From contig NC_053187.1 in NCBI RefSeq assembly GCF_905163445.1, positions 1,240,001 to 1,304,000 of the forward strand: DNA of 64,000 bases, written 5' to 3'. The DNA comes from Pararge aegeria (taxonomy: Eukaryota > Arthropoda > Insecta > Lepidoptera > Nymphalidae). This document shows, one piece after another, positions 59,490 to 64,000 of this stretch. The position numbers and the translations under genes were made by a program. Positions within the stretch are counted from its first letter, which is position 1, and the number at the start of each line of letters is the position of its first letter. A model generated the notes under the pieces. That model made no database searches. It worked only from the letters and a program-made list of their open reading frames with translations, and was not told the DNA's origin.

Positions 59490-59665
59490 TTACGTTTTTT
59501 TCCACCGATTGAGAGTTGCCGCGACTTAAACTCCAATACTGCACTTTTATGAACTCTATAGGTACCTATAGTAATGTTATTTGACGTTTTTTTTTACCGA
59601 CTGAGAGTTGCCGTGCCTTATAGTCGTATACAAAACTTTTGTGAAGTAACTAATACTCTTGGTAT
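59490..59665. repeat. two-unit direct repeat, 92-bp step
   Basis: ACGTTTTTTTCCACCGATTG, AGAGTTGCCGCGACTTA at 59492 and ACGTTTTTTTTTACCGACTG, AGAGTTGCCGTGCCTTA at 59584. GAGAGTTGCC starts at 59511 and 59603. The following halves are weaker. Confidence 0.6.
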
Positions 59666-59744
59666 CCTATTGCCATCTTAGCTTCGCAACTTTTTGAGCT
59701 ATATAGGATACAAGCAGCCATTTACTTGCGGAGTTCCATGATAT

Positions 59745-59945
59745 ACAATGAAGCTTAATTAAACTTAATTTGCTATGCTCCACGAGAAGCAGGAGAATGA
59801 TTGTTTAGTGATTGTCTTAAAGATTGTTTATTGTAAGTCAACATCTCCTGAGGATGCTCCGGCTCAAAGCGAATAGCTGTCTGGTATGGAGAATAAAGAT
59901 TGAAGAAATTATAAATTACACCATACAGATTCAGGTGGTTTAGGG
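59745..59945. repeat. repeat D, head-to-head halves
   Basis: CTTAATTTGCTATGCTCCAC, GAGAAGCAGGAGAATGATTG is one end. AAGTCAACATCTCCTGAGGA, TGCTCCGGCTCAAAGCGAAT and ATTATAAATTACACCATACA, GATTC is the other, in the opposite orientation, as at 13506. Confidence 0.65.
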
Positions 59946-60289
59946 GAATAAAATTATTAAACCAATAGAGATCTTTTATGGGCATAACAGGCAGTATTGG
60001 AGTACAACTTCTTTGATTTATGTCGGTAACTCTATCTACGGACCCAACACCTGATTTGATCACAAGCGTTACCCCCCTTAACAATAGCATACTGCATTTA
60101 ATATAAACCACAACAACAGACCAGCGGATATTCTGACACAGTTCTTTTAGATCACAAGCGGCAACTTGGCAGCGGCGTACAAGGGCGCCCTTGACCTACC
60201 TTCGGAACCAACTCGTCTATTGGCATTCGCGCCGAAATACGCGAACGAGAAAATATTTTCATGCACCTACTCTGACTAGTGACAAGTGC

Positions 60290-60480
60290 ATATACAATGA
60301 AAAATTAACTTAATTAGCTAACTACGCGAAAAGCAGGAGAATCTGTACGATTCGATTTATAATTTATTCGATCTTTATGCTCCACACCAAAAAGATTTAC
60401 CGCAGTGAAGTATATGCACATTGCACGTTACGTTCCGCATCTTCGGGAGATGTTGACATTACAATGATAAGTAATGTATT
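60290..60480 (-). repeat. repeat D copy
   Basis: CGCGAAAAGCAGGAGAATCT, GTACGATTCGATTTATAATT, TGCTCCACACCAAAAAGATT, ACCGCAGTGAAGTATATGCA, TCGGGAGATGTTGACATTAC. Confidence 0.7.
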
Positions 60481-60514
60481 GACAACTTGTACTGGTCATT
60501 TTCTTAATTTAATA

Positions 60515-60560
60515 TTATCTGCATACTCTGTGCATAGAGTATGCACTAAGCACGCCACTC
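60515..60560. mobile_element. MITE F right-end fragment
   Basis: ATTATCTGCATACTCTGTGC, ATAGAGTATGCACTAAGCAC, GCCACTC. Confidence 0.55.
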
Positions 60561-60561
60561 C

Positions 60562-60598
60562 ACGGCTAGGCTCGACAGATACTATCGAGCCTAGCCGT
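60562..60598. repeat. 14-bp-arm hairpin
   Basis: ACGGCTAGGCTCGA (60562-60575), 9-nt loop, TCGAGCCTAGCCGT (60585-60598), perfect arms. Confidence 0.9.
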
Positions 60599-61393
60599 TA
60601 AGTCAACAGTCCACGTGGCAGTAATCTCGTGAGCAAGGTCGCAACGCAATAAAATCACGCAGTCCGTACCCAAAGATCACCTTCGCTCTTATATCTGTAA
60701 CGAGAAAGTAATTTAGTATCCGGCGCGGTAGACAGACAGGCATCGGGTTTCATTAAGACGCAGCGGCGCTACCGACAACTACCGCTTTAGCGATAAGACC
60801 GACTTTGCAAGCTAAAATGTTTAGGTTTAGCTTCTTAATTTTGCTGTATATATAATGGTATCTTCGAAACAGTAGCGTGCAGGTGGTGTGGACTGGGCTA
60901 GGCATAAACCAGCCTGACTTATATATAAAAAGTAATAAATAAAATATAAGTTGGCCTTGGATTTGGTAATAAGTGTCTCTGTAAATTATTTGGACGTTAA
61001 GATAATGCAAACACACGTTTCCCTATATTTCTACTCGTCTTTCTCGAATTCCTAGCAACATCTTTCCATACGATACTTCTGTACAGAAAAATCTCGTCTG
61101 TAATTTTATTTTAAATGTAGGTTAATTTACAATTGCTATGTTTTTGTGTTGTTAGATTCATTTAATTCTGCGATTAGATAAAGAGTTTTAGAAGAGCGTA
61201 GAGGATGAAAATTTCTTTTAAAAAACATACAGTATACAAAAGGCAAACTTATTGCATAGCACCAGTCAAGTTGGTTCATTACATAGATATTTGTGGTAGA
61301 CGCAAAAAAAAGAATAATAATAAAAATAGAGTAAAACTATTTTAATAACAACCTGGTTAGAACCAGAACTTCATAAAAATTTATAAATATTCC
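60599..61393. other. no gene recognised
   Basis: Moderate GC to 60780, AT-rich after. No coding evidence. Confidence 0.4.
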
Positions 61394-61558
61394 AATATAC
61401 ACATCGCCATCTAATCCCAAAGTAAGCGTAGGTTGTGTTATAGGTATTATGATTACTGATGAATAATTTTCCACAAAAATTATCTAGCTGTGAGAATTGA
61501 ACCCCCGGCCTTTGACTCAGAAAGCAGCGTTACTGCCCACTGCGCCAGTCGGCCGTCA
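61394..61558 (-). mobile_element. SINE-A, internally deleted
   Basis: Minus: TGACGGCCGACTGGCGCAGT, GGGGGTTCAATTCTCACAGC, CTTTGGGATTAGATGGCGAT. The middle from TGTGTGATGAACATG to GTATATTATTC is missing. Confidence 0.88.
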
Positions 61559-61559
61559 A

Positions 61560-61645
61560 TACATAATAATTCATACCTTTATTTTTATCCCTTACGTAAT
61601 CCATTAAACTATAAAAGGGCTTTTTTATAAGCTTACTTTAATAAT
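61560..61645 (-). mobile_element. LINE-A ORF-end fragment
   Basis: Minus: AAAGTAAGCTTATAAAAAAG, CCCTTTTATAGTTTAATGGA, TTACGTAAGGGATAAAAATA matches the KLIKKSYYSIKDYVNDK codons of LINE-A, mutated. Confidence 0.65.
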
Positions 61646-61704
61646 TGTAGTACCATTAAATAATTTATAGTTAATATGGCCCCAGAAAGCATTATTTAAA
61701 AAAA

Positions 61705-61910
61705 TTAGTAATCACTTGCTTCGACGGTAAAGAAAAACAATGGGAAGAAACCTACATGCCTTACAGTTCTGCATAATATTCTCAAAGGTGTGTGGAGTCC
61801 ACCAATCCGTACTGGGACAGCGTGGTGGACTATGGCCTTAACCTCTTCTCATTGTGGGCCGGGCCGTGCCCTGTGGTGGGCCGGTGATGGATTGATATGG
61901 GAATGATGAT
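61705..61910 (+). mobile_element. SINE-B distal half
   Basis: CACTTGCTTCGACGGTAAAG, GGAAGAAACCTACATGCCTT, GGTGTGTGGAGTCCACCAAT, GACAGCGTGGTGGACTATGG, GTGGTGGGCCGGTGATGGAT, (ATGATG) end. Confidence 0.88.
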
Positions 61911-63057
61911 GATTGCCCAGAAAAGCTTCAAATTGGTTAGCTTTAAGTTAATACGAAAAGGCACTGTGTATTTCCGTGGGTCTATGAGAACCGTAGCAAT
62001 ATTTACTACTCGATACAGAAATAACTGAAAAACAAAACAAAAGGCACGTAACACGGTAAAGTGAAAAAAGAATAGCCGTTATTATGGTTTTTCATCAAAG
62101 TTCAGCGACCTACCGCGTGCAACTTTAATGCCTATCATAAAACGTCCTCGGCGAGACTGATTAAAGACGCAATACGCGTTTAACGGCTCGGGGAGACGAC
62201 CGATATACGGGGTGGGAATCTGGGAGCGGTCAGCGCGGCAAAAAAGGGCCTTACAAATAAACACTGAATAACGTTCGAGTGGTGGATATTCGATGTATTA
62301 TCACGCTCGAGTCGCGAAGCTGCGAGGTACCGAAATAATCTGCACCGTTACGTTGCTGTAATACCATCAAAACCTTTGGGATACAAGTGTTAGGGTTATT
62401 TATTAAGTCAAGATTATTTATTGTCACAATATTATTTAAATATATATGTAAAGAACTCTTTTCTCGAGTTCATATATCGAACCTTTTCTGAAAGTCACCA
62501 ATGTTTTTACAGTGATAAGTGACATTTAAAAAAGGATGTTTAAGAGTTTATTTTAAGAAGAAATTATTTTGGTTTTAAAGACCTGAAGTAAGGGGCTTTA
62601 AATGTTGTTTCTTGTATTTTCGCAGAAACGCAATTTCGTCTTTATTTCAACTACCCATTGAAGGGAGTATTATAAACATTATTATATATAAAATAACATG
62701 ATCAATATCCTAGTATGACTAGAGAATTGTTATTAATAATACCATCATGTAATACCATCAAAACGTACGAAGCGTTTTGCTTCACACACATAAATACTCA
62801 ATCTTTATAGATACAATTTTCTGAGATAGTAGTTAGATTTAGTCATAGTTTTTGTCTTTTTTATATATATATCTTTAAATTCCATGAAATAGACGCCACG
62901 GCAGCGAGCAATCCGATCCGCCTGATTTGATAATATACAGTAAACGATGAATTGAGTTTCACTTTTGAATTTTGAAACTTCAATCAAGAATTTTTATCAA
63001 GACCAAATCATAAACATAAAACTTTAAGAGACATTCTGTGATTATTTTGAATTATTA
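61911..63057. other. no gene recognised
   Basis: 62080-62350 is GC-richer (CTCGGGGAGACGACCGATAT, CGCGGCAAAAAAGGGCC) and repeat-free but without splice-flanked frames. The remainder is AT-rich. Confidence 0.4.
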
Positions 63058-63345
63058 TTGCGGTGATAGCCTAATTGTTAGGACTCCGGACTTCCTTTCG
63101 GGACGTTTTAAGAAGAATTTAGTTCGACCTCTTTCTGTGCTATTTTAGCAATTAAATATCGTATGCTACAATGGTGAAGACTAAACAGCGTAACCTTAAA
63201 ATACTTGAAAGTCCTTTGAGATAGTTTGAAAACATGTGAAGTCTGCCAATCTGCACTCGGCCAGAGTGTTGGACCTAAGGCCTACGGCCTAAGCCCTTCT
63301 CATTCTGAGAGTCTCAGTAATGAGGTAATAATGATAATAAAGACT
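63058..63345 (+). mobile_element. SINE-B, nearly full length
   Basis: TTGCGGTGATAGCCTAATTG, TTAGGACTCCGGACTTCCTT, TTAGCAATTAAATATCG, ATGTGAAGTCTGCCAATCTG, GGCCAGAGTGTTGGACCTAA, CTCATTCTGAGAGTCTCAGT, AATGATAATA. Confidence 0.88.
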
Positions 63346-63593
63346 TTATTTCTACTGACTAGTTTCAGTAGTTCATCTCGCCGACCTCTCTGGGAATTTC
63401 ACCCTATATTTTAGTTTATTTTGCCTCACTTGCGTGAATTTCAACGCAAGGCCCGCTATTAATGGTCTAGCTATAAACGGCTCTGAGCACACCCCCGAAA
63501 TAACGGCTGATAGATCTATTATCAGCAGATCGTTTGAGACAATGTGTTTTCTATGATAGAAGTTCCCTACTTCGGTGACAAATTTTTATTGTG

Positions 63594-63790
63594 CACTAGC
63601 TGATACCCGCGACTAGATTAAAGTTTTTATTTCCGCGGGAACTCTCTTATTTCCCGTGATAAAAGGTAGGCTTTTTTCATGTCAAAGTCTACATGCATGC
63701 TAAACTTCATCCAAATCCGTTTTGCCGTTTTTGTGCGATTGGGTAAAACATCCACACTTACACATTCATAATATTAGTAGGATTAAATTT
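63594..63790 (-). mobile_element. short Helitron-like element
   Basis: Plus strand begins CACTAGCTGATACCCGCGAC-TAG and ends CACATTCATAATATTAGTAG-GA, i.e. on the minus strand TCCTACTAATATTATGAATG ... CGCGGGTATCAGCTAGTG, the Lep1-type termini. Interior ATCCAAATCCGTTTTGCCGT, GTCTACATGCATGC. About 195 bp and complete. Confidence 0.82.
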
Positions 63791-63944
63791 GTGTGTGAGA
63801 AATGTTAATGTTAAAACTTATTAAAATCATGGACGTAGAAATTTAGCCATTGTTTATAAATCAATTTATGAAAATAATAATAATAAAGTAAGATTGTTTT
63901 TTCTCCAAAATGTACAATAATATGCTAAATTTTATAACTTTCCA

Positions 63945-64000
63945 CGATTAATTAACCTGCAATCTCACCTGGTGGTAAGTGATGATTCTAAGATAGCAGC
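63945..64000 (-). mobile_element. SINE-C 3' end, cut by window edge
   Basis: ACCTGCAATCTCACCTGGTG, GTAAGTGATGATTCTAAGAT, AGCAGC is the minus-oriented SINE-C end. Confidence 0.72.

Noticed and set aside
1..64000. Endogenous virus, operon or defence system
   Set aside because: No viral structural or integrase frames, no gene clusters and no long ORFs; the repeats account for all recognisable protein remnants except vn.

Overview
The window is AT-rich, intron- and repeat-dominated nuclear DNA from an insect. It is most probably a butterfly or moth (Lepidoptera), because almost every dispersed repeat here is of a type familiar from lepidopteran genomes. These are three tRNA-headed SINE families, LINE 3' ends with GACTTT or TTTTGAA tails, Lep1-type Helitron ends and hAT-like MITEs. 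There are no long open reading frames, no rRNA, no convincing free-standing tRNA gene, no operons and no CRISPR array.

The one convincing host gene is on the minus strand at the left. Four short exons (10195-10363, 5728-5873, 4192-4288, 3904-4018) have good splice sites and compatible intron phases. Joined in order they give an I-set immunoglobulin domain, a six-cysteine EGF domain of the EGFR-ligand spacing, and a short tail ending in a stop. Ig followed directly by a neuregulin-like EGF domain is the architecture of Vein, the secreted insect EGF-receptor ligand, so I call it vn. The 5' exons (signal peptide, N-terminal region) were not found; they may lie in the rest of the window, split too finely to see, or beyond it. 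The intron after the second Ig exon holds a 124-bp tandem repeat whose units are degraded copies of that exon's 3' end plus its splice donor. This is the most unusual structure in the window.

The rest, about 10.4-64 kb, is long-intron or intergenic DNA built from layered mobile elements. SINE-A (head TGGCGCAGTGGG, tail with GTCGTAGTATATTTATT) has more than 20 copies. SINE-B (GCGGTGATAGCCTAGTGG head, GATGAT tail) and SINE-C (GGCGCAGCGGTGAGCGC head) have over a dozen each. LINE-A (GACTTT tail) and LINE-B (TTTTGAA tail) are 5'-truncated retrotransposon ends that keep the last codons of the reverse transcriptase ORF. RTE-like and other LINE C-termini, Helitron ends, hAT MITEs with 8-bp target duplications, and several near-perfect fold-back palindromes make up the rest. 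Nested insertions (SINE-A in SINE-B, LINE-A in SINE-A, a LINE in LINE-A, a MITE in repeat E) give relative ages.

Two GC-rich islands (about 24.23-24.58 kb and 15.42-15.62 kb) and two short open segments with splice-like borders (27800-27903 minus, 58363-58427 plus) are possible promoter or exon pieces, but are unproven. Family names SINE-A, LINE-A, repeat E and so on are local labels, not database names.
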